From: Epilithonimonas zeae
Lineage (GTDB): Bacteria; Bacteroidota; Bacteroidia; Flavobacteriales; Weeksellaceae
Assembly: GCF_023278365.1 (NCBI RefSeq)
Contig: NZ_CP075338.1
Span: 1,674,001 to 1,738,000, forward strand
Length of the DNA: 64,000 bases
Reading direction: 5' to 3'
Below the pieces are notes generated by a model. It was not told the origin of the DNA. It worked only from the letters and a program-made list of their open reading frames with translations, and made no database searches. The translations under genes and the position numbers were made by a program. Positions 17,867 through 27,073 of this stretch are shown one piece after another. Each line of letters begins with the position of its first letter. The first letter of the stretch is position 1.

Positions 17867-17884
17867 TTTTAATTTTATTTTTTT

Positions 17885-17986
17885 AACCACTATGAGCACA
17901 AAGATTTTCACAAGGAGCACAAATTTTAAAATTATTCGTACACATTTTTATGGTCTTTGTGAAAATCTTTGTGTTTCTTGTGGTTT
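17885..17986. repeat. Family D palindrome overlapping the 3' end of the ABC gene
   Basis: The left arm starts aaccactatgagcacaaag and the right arm ends aatctttgtgtttcttgtgg plus ttt; the arms pair over about 35 bp. The right arm encodes the last residues of the ABC protein (HKKHKDFHKDHK), and its stop codon lies in the loop. The left arm lies just upstream of the ilvA ATG. Confidence 0.75.
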
Positions 17987-19428
17987 AAATCATTTTTGCT
18001 CATTCCGTTTTCCAAGACGAGTTTGTGACTGAGTTTTTTTGGTAATTGAGATTCAAAATGCCCAACATAAATCAACGATTGTCCTTGACCTGCCAAATCA
18101 TCAATTACCTGATTGAAATATTGCGTCTGTTCGCTGTCCATTCCCTGACAAGGTTCGTCCAGAATTAAAAGTTTTGGTTTTTTAATCAATGTTCTTGCGA
18201 GCAAAGCCAGGCGCTGTTTTCCAAGTGATAAAGTACTTAATTTTTTATTCTTATCTTCCTTCAAATCGAAGAAATGCAGCATCTGCTCCAATTGTTGTTG
18301 CTGACTAAAACTCAATTTCTGAAACAAGGACATCGAGTCAAAAAAACCGGAAGCAATGGTTTGTCCGACATTCGCATTCATATCGAAATACCAATGTAAC
18401 TCAGGCGAAATCATTCCGATTTTTTCTTTGATGTCCCAGATACTTTCACCGCTTCCCCGCTTTTGCCCGAAAAGATAAATCTCATTAGCATAAGCCTGCG
18501 GATGGTCACCATTCAACAAACTGAGCAATGTTGATTTTCCCGAGCCATTGTGACCCTGCAACAGCCATTGCTCACCGGAATTGACTTCCCAATCGATATT
18601 TCTCAGTACTTGTTTTTCACCATAAGAAATATTGATATTTTCCAGTTTGATGAGATTTTCCTGTTCGTTTTCCTGATTATTTTGTAAGAAAAAAGGAAGC
18701 GATTTTGGCGTTCTTTCTTCTCCTTTGGAAAAGTCTTTTGGAGAATTCTTATGAACTAATTTTCCGTTCTCTATTTCTACAAAATACTGAACATTTTCAG
18801 GATATTCGTCATCGTTATTTATCAAAATCAATGTGACATTTTCCTGAATTAAATTATCAAAAGCCTGATTCAAAAACTGTCTTGATTTGGTATCCAATCC
18901 TGTGTAAGGCTGGTCGATAATCATAACCTGAGGTTTTAGCCAAAGTGCTTTCAGTAATTGTAATTTCTTGTGTTCGCCGCTTGACAATTCTATCAATTGC
19001 TGATTTTTAAAATTTTCAAATCCAAACGGTTCTAAATAGGATTCCAAAATTTCAAAATCCAGATTTTCTTCTTTCCCGAAATGATTGAGTTCTGCAAAAA
19101 CGGTTAGGGTATCATTTTTAGCAAATTGATTATATCGCTGTTGATAATAAAAATTGCGGTCGCCTTCCAGATTAGTGAACTGAAACCAATTTGAAACGTA
19201 CAGAACTTTCCTCTTCAAGTTTAAATTTTCATTAAAATTGACCTCAACTTTTCCTTCAAAATTTTTGATTTCTCCGGAAATGATTTTGGCTAAGGTTGTT
19301 TTCCCGCTTCCGCTTAATCCGCCCAACATCCAGCATTCTCCGGAAGATATTTCCCAGTTTAAATTTTCCAATATGGGTTTATTATATTGGAAGTTTAGGT
19401 TTGAAATGTGGATGATTGGGGTTGACAT
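17932..19428 (-). CDS. Double ABC ATPase (ModF/PhrA-like)
   Basis: A 498-residue soluble protein with two ABC ATPase domains and no membrane segment. Domain 1 has Walker A GGLSGSGKT (37-45), signature LSSGEHKKL and Walker B MIIDQPYTGLD. Domain 2 has GHNGSGKST near 290, LSLGKQRLA and LLILDEPCQGMD. The arrangement resembles ModF (PhrA), a duplicated ATPase of uncertain role. A translation- or repair-linked function is as likely as transport, since no permease gene is near. The last 16-18 residues, rich in His, Lys and Asp, are encoded by a D palindrome and are probably not native. It sits between ilvC and ilvA on the same strand. Confidence 0.85.
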   Translation of the reverse strand: MSTPIIHISNLNFQYNKPILENLNWEISSGECWMLGGLSGSGKTTLAKIISGEIKNFEGKVEVNFNENLNLKRKVLYVSNWFQFTNLEGDRNFYYQQRYNQFAKNDTLTVFAELNHFGKEENLDFEILESYLEPFGFENFKNQQLIELSSGEHKKLQLLKALWLKPQVMIIDQPYTGLDTKSRQFLNQAFDNLIQENVTLILINNDDEYPENVQYFVEIENGKLVHKNSPKDFSKGEERTPKSLPFFLQNNQENEQENLIKLENINISYGEKQVLRNIDWEVNSGEQWLLQGHNGSGKSTLLSLLNGDHPQAYANEIYLFGQKRGSGESIWDIKEKIGMISPELHWYFDMNANVGQTIASGFFDSMSLFQKLSFSQQQQLEQMLHFFDLKEDKNKKLSTLSLGKQRLALLARTLIKKPKLLILDEPCQGMDSEQTQYFNQVIDDLAGQGQSLIYVGHFESQLPKKLSHKLVLENGMSKNDLNHKKHKDFHKDHKNVYE

Positions 19429-19452
19429 TATTTAAGTTTTTTGAATCAATTT

Positions 19453-19530
19453 TGAACACAAAGTGCACAAAGATTTTTTATTAACTAACTGCTTTAAGTT
19501 CACAAAGCCGCTTCGCTTATAAAAGGTTTT
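19453..19530. repeat. Family D repeat (partial copy)
   Basis: Begins gaacacaaagtgcacaaag and continues to aagttcacaaagccgcttcg. It resembles the copies at 2887 and 31706 and stands just upstream of the ABC gene. Confidence 0.5.
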
Positions 19531-19538
19531 GCATATAA

Positions 19539-19607
19539 TTTGTCTTTCCGTAGGAATCTAGACTTAGTATTTTAAAATTATTGCTGAGATTTCTACGAAA
19601 TGACAAA
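19539..19607. repeat. Palindromic element E, copy 2
   Basis: The arms TTTGTCTTTCCGTAGGAATC (from 19539) and GATTTCTACGAAATGACAAA (to 19607) pair with three mismatches. The arm design is the same as copy 1 at 2982-3032 but the loop is longer. Confidence 0.7.
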
Positions 19608-19625
19608 AATGCTGTTGGTTTTAAC

Positions 19626-19746
19626 GCGCCCTGGCTTGAACGGAGCTCTTTTTCTGTCGTTGCGATTGACCAATAGTTCAACAGATTGCTTCACTTTGTT
19701 CGCAATGACAGAAAAAAGCGGGAGTGGAAGACGGATAAAGGCGCCC
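19626..19746 (+). repeat. Element B, copy 2
   Basis: The outer ends GCGCC and GGCGC pair. The left conserved part is CCCTGGCTTGAACGGAGCTC and the right part is AGCGGGAGTGGAAGACGG. The centre is a palindrome containing tgtcgttgcga...cgcaatgaca, the same type of insert as element A copy 1. It ends 12 bp beyond the ilvC stop codon. Confidence 0.85.
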
Positions 19747-19757
19747 AAATAAATATT

Positions 19758-21239
19758 TTATACTGTTTTGATAGACTTCATCGCCGTCATTGCCTGACGC
19801 AGTTTTCTGCCGACAATTTCTACCGGATGATTTCTCAAAACATCGTTCACATAAACCAATTGAGCGTTGTCAACCGAAGTTTTTTTGCCTTCGTTGAAGT
19901 CTTTTCCAACCAAATCCGTATCCACCGACTTCATAAAATCTGCCAGCAAAGGTTTGCAAGCCTGGTCGAACAGGTAACAGCCGTATTCTGCAGTGTCGGA
20001 AATCACACGATTCATCTCGAACAGTTTTTTTCGTGCGATGGTATTGGCAATCAAAGGGGTTTCGTGAAGCGATTCGTAATAAGCGGATTCCGGCTTGATT
20101 CCGGCTTCAACCATCGTTTCAAACGCTAATTCAACACCCGCTCTGATGAAGGCCGACATCAAAAGATAATTGTCAAAATATTCCTGCTCCTCGATTTTCA
20201 CATCCCCTGCCGGTGTTTTTTCAAAAGCTGTTTCTCCTGTTTCTGCACGCCATTTCAAAAGGTTGGCATCGCCGTTTGCCCAGTCTTCCATCATTGTTTT
20301 GGAAAATTCACCGGAGATGATATCGTCCTGGTGCTTTTGGAAAAGCGGACGCATAATATCTTTCAGTTCTTCTGACAATTCAAAGGCTTTTAGTTTTGCA
20401 GGGTTAGAAAGTCTGTCCAGCATTCCGCTTACACCGCCGTGTTTCAAGGCTTCTGTAATAACCTCAACACCATATTGAACCAATTTGGAAGCGTAACCTG
20501 CATCAATTCCTTTTTCGACCATTTTGTCAAACGAAAGAATAGAACCTGTCTGCAAAAGTCCGCACAAAATCGTCTGTTCTCCCATCAAATCGGACTTCAC
20601 TTCTGCCACGAAAGAGGATTTCAAAACACCGGCTTTGTGACCGCCTGTTCCTACACAATATGCTTTTGCTTCTGCCCAACCTTTTCCCTGAGGGTCATTT
20701 TCAGGATGAACAGCAATCAGCGTCGGAACACCGAAACCTCGCAGATATTCGGCACGAACTTCGGAACCCGGACATTTTGGAGCGACCATAATCACCGTCA
20801 AATCTTTACGAATCTGCATCCCTTCTTCCACGATATTGAACCCGTGTGAATAGGACAAAGTCGCACCCTGTTTCATCAAAGGCTGAACCGAAGTGATTAC
20901 CGAAGTGTGTTGCTTGTCAGGCGTTAAATTGATGACCAAATCCGCAGTGGGAATCAGTTCTTCGTAAGTTCCGACTTTGAAATTATTTTCGGTTGCGTTT
21001 TTCCACGAATCTCTCTTTTGGTCGATAGCTTCCTGACGCAATGCGTAAGAAACGTCCAGTCCGCTGTCTCTGAGATTCAGACCTTGATTCAGCCCCTGAG
21101 CGCCGCAGCCAACCACTACGATTTTCTTTCCTTTCAATGCAGAAACGCCATCAGAAAACTCTGAACTGTCCATAAATTCCGCCTGTCCTAACTGATGCAA
21201 CTGATCTCTGAGTGATAAGGTATTGAAATAATTTGCCAT
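19758..21239 (-). CDS. ilvC: Ketol-acid reductoisomerase, class II
   Basis: Rearranges and reduces acetolactate and acetohydroxybutyrate with NADPH, the second common step of valine and isoleucine synthesis. At 493 residues it is the long class II form like E. coli IlvC. The nucleotide loop is [12 protein letters not shown] near 42, and the catalytic acidic residues lie in [13 protein letters not shown] near 215. The C-terminal knotted domain is duplicated as in the class. It is preceded by ilvN (101-bp gap) and followed by element B copy 2. It is probably part of the ilvE-D-B-N-C mRNA. Confidence 0.97.
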   Translation of the reverse strand: MANYFNTLSLRDQLHQLGQAEFMDSSEFSDGVSALKGKKIVVVGCGAQGLNQGLNLRDSGLDVSYALRQEAIDQKRDSWKNATENNFKVGTYEELIPTADLVINLTPDKQHTSVITSVQPLMKQGATLSYSHGFNIVEEGMQIRKDLTVIMVAPKCPGSEVRAEYLRGFGVPTLIAVHPENDPQGKGWAEAKAYCVGTGGHKAGVLKSSFVAEVKSDLMGEQTILCGLLQTGSILSFDKMVEKGIDAGYASKLVQYGVEVITEALKHGGVSGMLDRLSNPAKLKAFELSEELKDIMRPLFQKHQDDIISGEFSKTMMEDWANGDANLLKWRAETGETAFEKTPAGDVKIEEQEYFDNYLLMSAFIRAGVELAFETMVEAGIKPESAYYESLHETPLIANTIARKKLFEMNRVISDTAEYGCYLFDQACKPLLADFMKSVDTDLVGKDFNEGKKTSVDNAQLVYVNDVLRNHPVEIVGRKLRQAMTAMKSIKTV

Positions 21240-21340
21240 ATTTTTAAGTAAAAAGTAAAAAGTATCAAGTAAAAAGATTACCGTAACTACTTTTTAGGAT
21301 TAATATTTTTTTGATTTTTAAATTTTAATTTTTTGAAAAA

Positions 21341-21946
21341 TTACATTGTGAAAACATCGTCTCTTTTATCGAGATATTCGTTTTCAATAAGTTCGGGAGA
21401 TGGTTCTCTTTTTTCAAACTCGAGGACTTTTTCGTGGATTCCTGCGCTGTTTTTGATGATTGCGATTCTTGCTCCACGCACGAATTCGATGAGCCCGTAT
21501 TTGTTGAGCTCTTCAGTTAACCGGTCGATTTCTTCCCGATGTCCTGCCGTTTCAAAAACGATGTAATCCTGACGAATCACAACTGTAGATGCGCCATACT
21601 GACGAAGCAATCGTTCTACATAGACCTTTTCTGTCACCACATTTGCGGGGACTTTGTAAAGTGCCTGTTCCTGCCAGACAATTTCATCATCTGTATTGAA
21701 ATAAGCTTTCAGAATGTCGATTTGTTTTTCCAGCTGACGGCAAAGTTTTCTTACGACTTCTTCGGTTTCATTAATGAGAATTGTGAATCTGTGAATGCCT
21801 TCCACCTCGGAAGGAGATGTATTCAAACTCTCGATATTGATTTTTCTTCGTGAAAAAATCCCTGAAATTCTGCCAATTAATCCAACAGAATTTTCGGTGT
21901 ATAATGTGATGGTAAATTCTTGTTTTTCCATTGTTTTGTTTTTCAA
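21341..21946 (-). CDS. ilvN: Acetolactate synthase regulatory (small) subunit
   Basis: Activates the IlvB catalytic subunit and gives it feedback control by branched-chain amino acids. The 201-residue protein has an N-terminal ACT domain (about 9-85; NSVGLIGRISGIFSRRKINI) and a C-terminal half typical of IlvH-type subunits. The gene may start at 21946 or at the second ATG at 21931 (MEKQEFT), since Met-Glu-Lys there directly precedes the ACT domain. It is separated from ilvB by hairpin series G copy 1 (164-bp gap). Confidence 0.95.
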   Translation of the reverse strand: MKNKTMEKQEFTITLYTENSVGLIGRISGIFSRRKINIESLNTSPSEVEGIHRFTILINETEEVVRKLCRQLEKQIDILKAYFNTDDEIVWQEQALYKVPANVVTEKVYVERLLRQYGASTVVIRQDYIVFETAGHREEIDRLTEELNKYGLIEFVRGARIAIIKNSAGIHEKVLEFEKREPSPELIENEYLDKRDDVFTM

Positions 21947-21970
21947 AATTCCCGTTATTGGAATGATATT

Positions 21971-22100
21971 GAACCCTTCGGGTTTCGTGGGATGTTGATC
22001 TTATATTCCATAGGTTGCACCTACGGCTATTCATATTAAACCCTTCGGGTTTTGATGGGATTTTCATCCTATCCTTTATTAAGTCGTCCTTTCGGGACTT
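21971..22100. repeat. Hairpin series G, copy 1 (ilvN-ilvB gap)
   Basis: Four small hairpins in a row: AACCCTTCGGGTT, CCATAGGTTGCACCTACGG, AACCCTTCGGGTT again, then a GATGGGATTTTCATCC stem and GTCCTTTCGGGAC. The same units occur at 23880-23980 and 25868-25971, only in gaps of the ilv cluster. Confidence 0.8.
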
Positions 22101-22110
22101 TGTTGAAAAT

Positions 22111-23853
22111 TTATTTTAAACGAATTTCTGAAACCGAAGTTCCTTGGGCTACCATTGGGAAAACGTTATTTTCTTTTCCCACCATTACTTCCAAAAGATA
22201 TGCGCCATCGTGATTGAGCATTGTTTCCAAAGCTGTTTTTAGGTCTTTCCTTTCTGATATTTTTTGTCCATCGATGTAATATCCTTTTGCAACGGCTACG
22301 AAATCTGGGCTCGTGATATTTACAAAAGAGTAACGCCTGTCGTGGAAAAGCTGTTGCCATTGTCTTACCATTCCGAGGAATTCATTGTTTAGAATCAGGA
22401 TTTTGACCTTCGCTCCGAACTGCATAATGGTTCCTAATTCCTGCAACGTCATCTGGAATCCGCCATCTCCAATGATTGCAACCACTGTTTTTTCTGGTGC
22501 GCCATACCAAGCGCCGATTGCGGCCGGCAAACCAAATCCCATTGTTCCCAATCCGCCTGAGGTTACGCTGGATTTAGAATTATTGAATTGAGCATATCTG
22601 CAAGCAACCATCTGATGCTGACCAACATCGGTTGTGATTATTGCATCGCCATTTGTAAGCTCATTAAGAACTTTGATGACTTCTCCCATTGTCATTACAT
22701 CGGTTGTGGGATTCAGTTCTTCTGTAATTACTTCTTTGATTTCTTCTTTTTCCAACTCACGGAATTTTTCCAACCATTCTGAATGGTCATTGTTTTTTAG
22801 AAGCGCTGTCAGCATCGGAAGTGTCTTTTTACAATTCCCCCAAACCGGAACGGTGGTCTTCACATTTTTATCAATTTCGGCCGGGTCAATATCGAGATGA
22901 ATTACTTTCGCCTGTTTTGCATATTTATCCAAACGACCCGTAACCCTATCATCGAAACGCATTCCGACCGCAATCAGAACATCACATTCGTTGGTCATTA
23001 CATTGGGTGCGTAATTGCCGTGCATTCCCAGCATTCCGACGTGTAGTTTGTGGCTGGTTGGAAGCGCACTCAATCCCATTACAGTTGCTGCTGCAGGAAG
23101 ATTAACTTTCTCAATAAATGTTTTGAATTCTTCTTCGGCTTTTCCCAAAATCACCCCTTGTCCAAACAAAATAAATGGCTTTTTTGCCTGATTAATCAAT
23201 TCTGCGGCCTGTTCGATATATTCATTTCTGATTTCCGGCTCCGGGCAGTAACTTCTGATATGATTGCATTTTTTATACCCCGAATATTCGAATAATTGCA
23301 ACTGGGCATTTTTGGTAATATCAATCAAAACCGGACCTGGTCGACCCGTACTTGCGATATGAAAAGCTTTCGCAATCGCTTCCGGAATTTCGGTTGCATC
23401 GGTTACCTGATAATTCCATTTTGTAACCGGCGTTGTGATATTGATGACATCGGTTTCCTGAAAAGCATCCGTTCCCAAAAGTGATGCAAAAACCTGACCT
23501 GTAATACAAACAATCGGATTGCTGTCTATCATTGCATCCGCTAAACCTGTCACCAGATTGGTTGCACCGGGACCACTGGTTGCAAATACAACCCCCGTTT
23601 TTCCGGAAGTTCTTGCAAATCCCTGTGCAGCGTGAATGGCACCTTGCTCGTGACGAACCAAAATATGTTTTAGTTTTTCGGAATAGTCGTACAAAGCATC
23701 ATAAATCGGCATAATTGCGCCACCGGGATAACCGAAAACTGTATGTACATTTTCCTGCAACAGAGCTTCTAAAACGGCTTTGGAACCGGATATTTCTACC
23801 GGTTTTGGCTGTTCTAATTCTATATTTTCTATTTGTGAAATGGTATTGTTCAT
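22111..23853 (-). CDS. ilvB: Acetolactate synthase catalytic (large) subunit
   Basis: Condenses pyruvate with pyruvate or 2-oxobutanoate, using thiamine diphosphate, FAD and Mg2+; it is the first common step to valine, leucine and isoleucine. The 580-residue protein has the catalytic Glu in HEQGAIHAAQGFAR near 68, the FAD-domain MLGMHG, and the ThDP/Mg motif GDGGFQMT...NNEFLGMVRQWQ near 455-485. The N-terminal 20 residues, rich in Glu and Pro, precede the domain and may be flexible. It lies between hairpin series G copies 1 and 2, in the order ilvD-ilvB-ilvN. Confidence 0.97.
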   Translation of the reverse strand: MNNTISQIENIELEQPKPVEISGSKAVLEALLQENVHTVFGYPGGAIMPIYDALYDYSEKLKHILVRHEQGAIHAAQGFARTSGKTGVVFATSGPGATNLVTGLADAMIDSNPIVCITGQVFASLLGTDAFQETDVINITTPVTKWNYQVTDATEIPEAIAKAFHIASTGRPGPVLIDITKNAQLQLFEYSGYKKCNHIRSYCPEPEIRNEYIEQAAELINQAKKPFILFGQGVILGKAEEEFKTFIEKVNLPAAATVMGLSALPTSHKLHVGMLGMHGNYAPNVMTNECDVLIAVGMRFDDRVTGRLDKYAKQAKVIHLDIDPAEIDKNVKTTVPVWGNCKKTLPMLTALLKNNDHSEWLEKFRELEKEEIKEVITEELNPTTDVMTMGEVIKVLNELTNGDAIITTDVGQHQMVACRYAQFNNSKSSVTSGGLGTMGFGLPAAIGAWYGAPEKTVVAIIGDGGFQMTLQELGTIMQFGAKVKILILNNEFLGMVRQWQQLFHDRRYSFVNITSPDFVAVAKGYYIDGQKISERKDLKTALETMLNHDGAYLLEVMVGKENNVFPMVAQGTSVSEIRLK

Positions 23854-23879
23854 TTTTAATATTTTTTCCGTTTAAGATT

Positions 23880-23980
23880 GAACCCTTCGGGTTCTGATTT
23901 GTTTGGGTTTATATCCATTCCATAGGTTTCACCTACGACTACTGATATTGAATCCTTCGGATTCGTTTTGAATTTATATC
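23880..23980. repeat. Hairpin series G, copy 2 (ilvB-ilvD gap)
   Basis: AACCCTTCGGGTT, then CCATAGGTTTCACCTACG, then AATCCTTCGGATT. The third hairpin differs from copy 1 by paired changes (C to T with G to A), keeping the stem. Element B copy 3 follows at 24041. Confidence 0.8.
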
Positions 23981-24040
23981 CTGTTTTCAAATTTCACCTC
24001 CAGATTTTTTTAAAACATTATTTTGAAACGCAATACGATT

Positions 24041-24146
24041 GCAGCCCGGCTTGAACGGAGCTCTTTTTGCGATGACCAAATAGTTCAACTTATTGCTTCA
24101 TTTTGTTCGCAAAAAAGCGGGAGTGGAAGACGGAAATAGCTGCCCC
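24041..24146 (+). repeat. Element B, copy 3
   Basis: The outer ends GCAGC and GCTGC pair. The left part is CCCGGCTTGAACGGAGCTC and the right part is AGCGGGAGTGGAAGACGG. The central palindrome is CTTTTTGCGA...TTCGCAAAAAAG. It ends 26 bp beyond the ilvD stop codon. Confidence 0.85.
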
Positions 24147-24171
24147 AAATAATATCTTACTCATTATTATC

Positions 24172-25854
24172 TTATAAATCGGTGACACAGCCTTGTGAGG
24201 CATCTGCTACAGATTTGGCATATTTGTACAACACCCCGCTTTTTACTTTGTATTCAGGTTGCTGGAATTCGGCTTTTCTTTTGGCAATTTCTTCATCCGA
24301 CAACAATGCGTTGATGGTATTTTTTTCAGCATCCAATTCAATCACATCTCCATCTTTAATCAAGCCAATCAATCCTCCGGCAAAACCTTCCGGCGTGATA
24401 TGACCAACAACGAAGCCGTGCGTTCCTCCGGAAAATCTTCCGTCGGTAATCAGTGCGACATTTTTACCTAAGCCTGAACCCATCAAAGCGGAAGTCGGTT
24501 TGAGCATTTCCGGCATTCCGGGTGCGCCTTTTGGGCCTTCATTTTTGATTACAACTACATTTCCTTCCTGAATTTTTTTATCTTCGATACCTTTGATGAA
24601 TTCTTTTTCGCCATCAAAAACTATTGCTGTTCCTTTGAAATAAGCACCTTCTTTTCCTGTAATTTTCGCAACAGAACCTTTCTCAGCAAGATTTCCATAC
24701 ATAATTCTAATGTGGCCAGTTTCTTTGATTGGATTTTTGATATCGTGAATGATATTCTGCTGTCTGTTTATAATTGAAGTCACGTGTTCCAAATTTTCAG
24801 CAATGGTTTTTCCCGTAACCGTTAAACAATCGCCGTGAAGTAAGCCTAAATCCAATAGATACTTCATCACTGCAGGAACGCCGCCGACTTTATGAAGGTC
24901 TTCCATCAAGTATTTACCACTTGGTTTAAGGTCTGCTAAGAATGGAGTTTCATCACTGATTTTTTGAAAATCATCCAAAGTCAAATCGTATCCTATGGAT
25001 TTTGCAATGGCGATAAAATGGAGAACTGCATTGGTACTTCCTCCCAGAATCATAATTAACCTCAACGCATTTTCGAAAGCTTTTGGTGTCATTATATCGG
25101 ATGGTTTGATATCTTTTTCAAGAAGAATTTTAACATAATGTCCGGCAAACTGACATTCTTCTTTTTTCTCTTTACTAAGTGCGGGATAAGAAGAAGAATA
25201 AGGTAAACTCATTCCGAGAGCTTCAATTGCTGAAGCCATTGTATTAGCTGTGTACATTCCACCACAAGCTCCTGCACTTGGGCAGGAATTCTGAATCACA
25301 CCCTGAAAATCTTCTTCGGAAATTTTACCTGCAATTTTATTTCCCAACGCTTCAAAAGCTGAAACGATGTTCAAATCTTCGCCTTTGTAATGTCCCGGCG
25401 CAATACTTCCGCCATAAACCATTATCGAAGGGCGGTCGAGACGAGCCATCGCCATCAGAGAACCCGGCATATTTTTGTCGCAACCCGGAACAGTAATCAA
25501 TCCGTCGTAATATTGTCCGGCGCAAACTGCTTCGATAGAATCTGCAATGATGTCTCGACTTACGAGGGAATAACGCATTCCATCGGTTCCGTTGGTCATT
25601 CCGTCACTGATTCCGATGGTGTGGAACATTAATCCAACTAGATTCTGTTCTTTAACCCCTTTTTTTACAATCTCAGCCAAACCATTCAGGTGCATATTAC
25701 AAGTATTGCCGTCGTAACCCATACTTGCAATTCCGATCTGTGCTTTGTCAAAATCTTCTTTTTGAAATCCAATCCCATAAAACATCGCCTGAGTTGCGGG
25801 TTGAGTTGGGTCTTTCGTGAGTGTTTTGGAATATTTGTTTAAATTTTCAGACAT
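24172..25854 (-). CDS. ilvD: Dihydroxy-acid dehydratase
   Basis: Dehydrates dihydroxy acids to 2-oxoisovalerate and 2-oxo-3-methylvalerate, the third common step. The 560-residue protein has the Fe-S cysteines in [10 protein letters not shown] near 125 and [16 protein letters not shown] near 195, the signature [10 protein letters not shown] near 276, and the C-terminal [10 protein letters not shown] near 470. The number and placing of cysteines fit a Fe-S enzyme of this family, but the 2Fe-2S versus 4Fe-4S type was not determined. It is the second gene of the cluster, after ilvE, with hairpin series G copy 3 in the gap. Confidence 0.97.
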   Translation of the reverse strand: MSENLNKYSKTLTKDPTQPATQAMFYGIGFQKEDFDKAQIGIASMGYDGNTCNMHLNGLAEIVKKGVKEQNLVGLMFHTIGISDGMTNGTDGMRYSLVSRDIIADSIEAVCAGQYYDGLITVPGCDKNMPGSLMAMARLDRPSIMVYGGSIAPGHYKGEDLNIVSAFEALGNKIAGKISEEDFQGVIQNSCPSAGACGGMYTANTMASAIEALGMSLPYSSSYPALSKEKKEECQFAGHYVKILLEKDIKPSDIMTPKAFENALRLIMILGGSTNAVLHFIAIAKSIGYDLTLDDFQKISDETPFLADLKPSGKYLMEDLHKVGGVPAVMKYLLDLGLLHGDCLTVTGKTIAENLEHVTSIINRQQNIIHDIKNPIKETGHIRIMYGNLAEKGSVAKITGKEGAYFKGTAIVFDGEKEFIKGIEDKKIQEGNVVVIKNEGPKGAPGMPEMLKPTSALMGSGLGKNVALITDGRFSGGTHGFVVGHITPEGFAGGLIGLIKDGDVIELDAEKNTINALLSDEEIAKRKAEFQQPEYKVKSGVLYKYAKSVADASQGCVTDL

Positions 25855-25867
25855 ATTTTATTTTTTT

Positions 25868-25971
25868 GACAGGTTGTTTCTGTCGTATTTTTTTGATGGA
25901 TTACCATCGAATATTTTTATTGATTTGATAGGATTTTATCCTATCCTTTAATAGACCGTCACTTCGGGACT
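25868..25971. repeat. Hairpin series G, copy 3 (ilvD-ilvE gap)
   Basis: Hairpins GACAG-GTTGTTT-CTGTC, GATGG-ATTA-CCATC, ATAGGAT-TTT-ATCCTAT and GTCACTTCGGGAC. The right half aligns with the right half of copy 1 (22052-22100); the left half is different. Confidence 0.75.
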
Positions 25972-25976
25972 CGTAT

Positions 25977-26885
25977 TTATTTTTCTAAGATTAAATTTTC
26001 GGATTTCAGATATGAATAATCTTCTTCTAACACCAAATGACGATAAGCCATTTGAATTTTTGATGATAAACTGTCTTCCCAATTCAGTTTGAAAGGAACG
26101 TTATCCAGAGAATCTAAGGCTACAATTTCAGCCGCAGTTCCACAGAAAAATCCGGCATCTGTACCTTGCATTTCTTCCGGTTTGAAAAACTTTTCTTCTG
26201 TAGGAATTCCGAATTCTTCACAAAGCTTTAAAGCTGTTGCACGAGTAATTCCCGGAAGAATGCTTCCTTTTGCTGGTGTAAATAATTTTCCGTCTTTTTC
26301 GAAGAAAATATTTGCTCCCGAACTTTCAGCTACATTTCCGTCAGCATCAAGGACCAACGCTTCATCATAACCTTTATCCTTAGCTTCCTGACAAGCTAAA
26401 ATCGAGTTCACATAATGACCGCTGACTTTTGCTTCCACTTTGAAAGCTTTTGGATTCGGACGTTCAAAAGAAGACGTCATAATTCTCATTTTGTTGGCGA
26501 GATAACCGTTGTCCCAATTCCAAACTTCGATTACGAGATAACTTTTTTGTCCTTTTGATAATGACATATTCGGAGAACAAATGACAATCGGACGGATATA
26601 TGCATTACTCAGATTATTAATTTCCAACAATTTGTAAGTTGCTTCTACCATTTCTTCGGTAGAATAATCGAAAGGAATCAGCATAGTTTCTGCTGATTTA
26701 CGAAGTCTGTCGTAATGTTCCTCTGCTTTGAAAATTTTGGTTCCGTTGACTGTTTTATAAGATTTAATTCCTTCGAAAACGGCATATCCGTAGTGTAAAG
26801 ATTGGCCGTACAAGTCGGTCTTGGCTTCTTTTGCTTTCACATATGCCCCATCAAAGAAGAGAACACTGTCGTCATTGTAATACAT
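25977..26885 (-). CDS. ilvE: Branched-chain amino acid aminotransferase
   Basis: Transfers the amino group from glutamate to the 2-oxo acids, the last step for valine, leucine and isoleucine. The 302-residue class IV PLP enzyme has the PLP lysine K153 in KVSGHYVNS, the signature ALVLDADGNVAESSGANIFF near 176, and the phosphate-binding LPGITRATAL near 212. It is the first large gene of the cluster, 112 bp downstream of the leader peptide stop and directly downstream of the attenuator-like terminator. All ilv genes behind it should share that control. Confidence 0.97.
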   Translation of the reverse strand: MYYNDDSVLFFDGAYVKAKEAKTDLYGQSLHYGYAVFEGIKSYKTVNGTKIFKAEEHYDRLRKSAETMLIPFDYSTEEMVEATYKLLEINNLSNAYIRPIVICSPNMSLSKGQKSYLVIEVWNWDNGYLANKMRIMTSSFERPNPKAFKVEAKVSGHYVNSILACQEAKDKGYDEALVLDADGNVAESSGANIFFEKDGKLFTPAKGSILPGITRATALKLCEEFGIPTEEKFFKPEEMQGTDAGFFCGTAAEIVALDSLDNVPFKLNWEDSLSSKIQMAYRHLVLEEDYSYLKSENLILEK

Positions 26886-26924
26886 TTTGTGCTGATTTTT
26901 TATGTTTGTTATTTGTCTGTTTTA

Positions 26925-26956
26925 AATAAAAAAACCACTCTCGTGATGAGAGTGGT
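26925..26956 (-). terminator. Attenuator terminator of the ilv operon
   Basis: On the minus strand ACCACTCTC-ATCAC-GAGAGTGGT is followed by seven T. It lies in the leader, 41 nt after the leader peptide stop and about 40 nt before ilvE, where a plain terminator would switch the operon off. GGTGGT at the end of the leader peptide (27005-27000) can pair with ACCACT of its left arm (26956-26951; the first G makes a G-U pair), which would prevent the terminator. Confidence 0.85.
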
Positions 26957-26997
26957 CTGTATTAATTTCAATTTCAAAAATTATCACAAGCCATCCC

Positions 26998-27054
26998 TCA
27001 CCACCGGAATCCGATAATGCTAATAATGACAATAATAATTACTGAATAACTCAT
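26998..27054 (-). CDS. ilvL: ilv operon leader peptide (18 residues)
   Basis: A short frame on the minus strand reads MSYSVIIIVIISIIGFRW and stops with TGA. It has seven Ile and two Val, nine of ten consecutive residues from Val5 to Ile14 being Ile or Val, the two main products of the operon below. It begins about 14 nt after the predicted start of transcription and ends 41 nt before an intrinsic terminator. This is the layout of leader peptides that control ilv operons by ribosome stalling, such as E. coli ilvL, with which it shares no obvious sequence. Low charged Ile- or Val-tRNA should stall the ribosome and allow read-through. The reading frame and arrangement are seen; the mechanism is inferred. 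Confidence 0.85.
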   Translation of the reverse strand: MSYSVIIIVIISIIGFRW

Positions 27055-27073
27055 CTTTTTGTTTTGAACGGTA

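Noticed and set aside
17867-17920. Upstream start of ilvA
   Set aside because: The added 18 codons are encoded by the D palindrome and are hydrophobic and basic, unlike any IlvA N-terminus.
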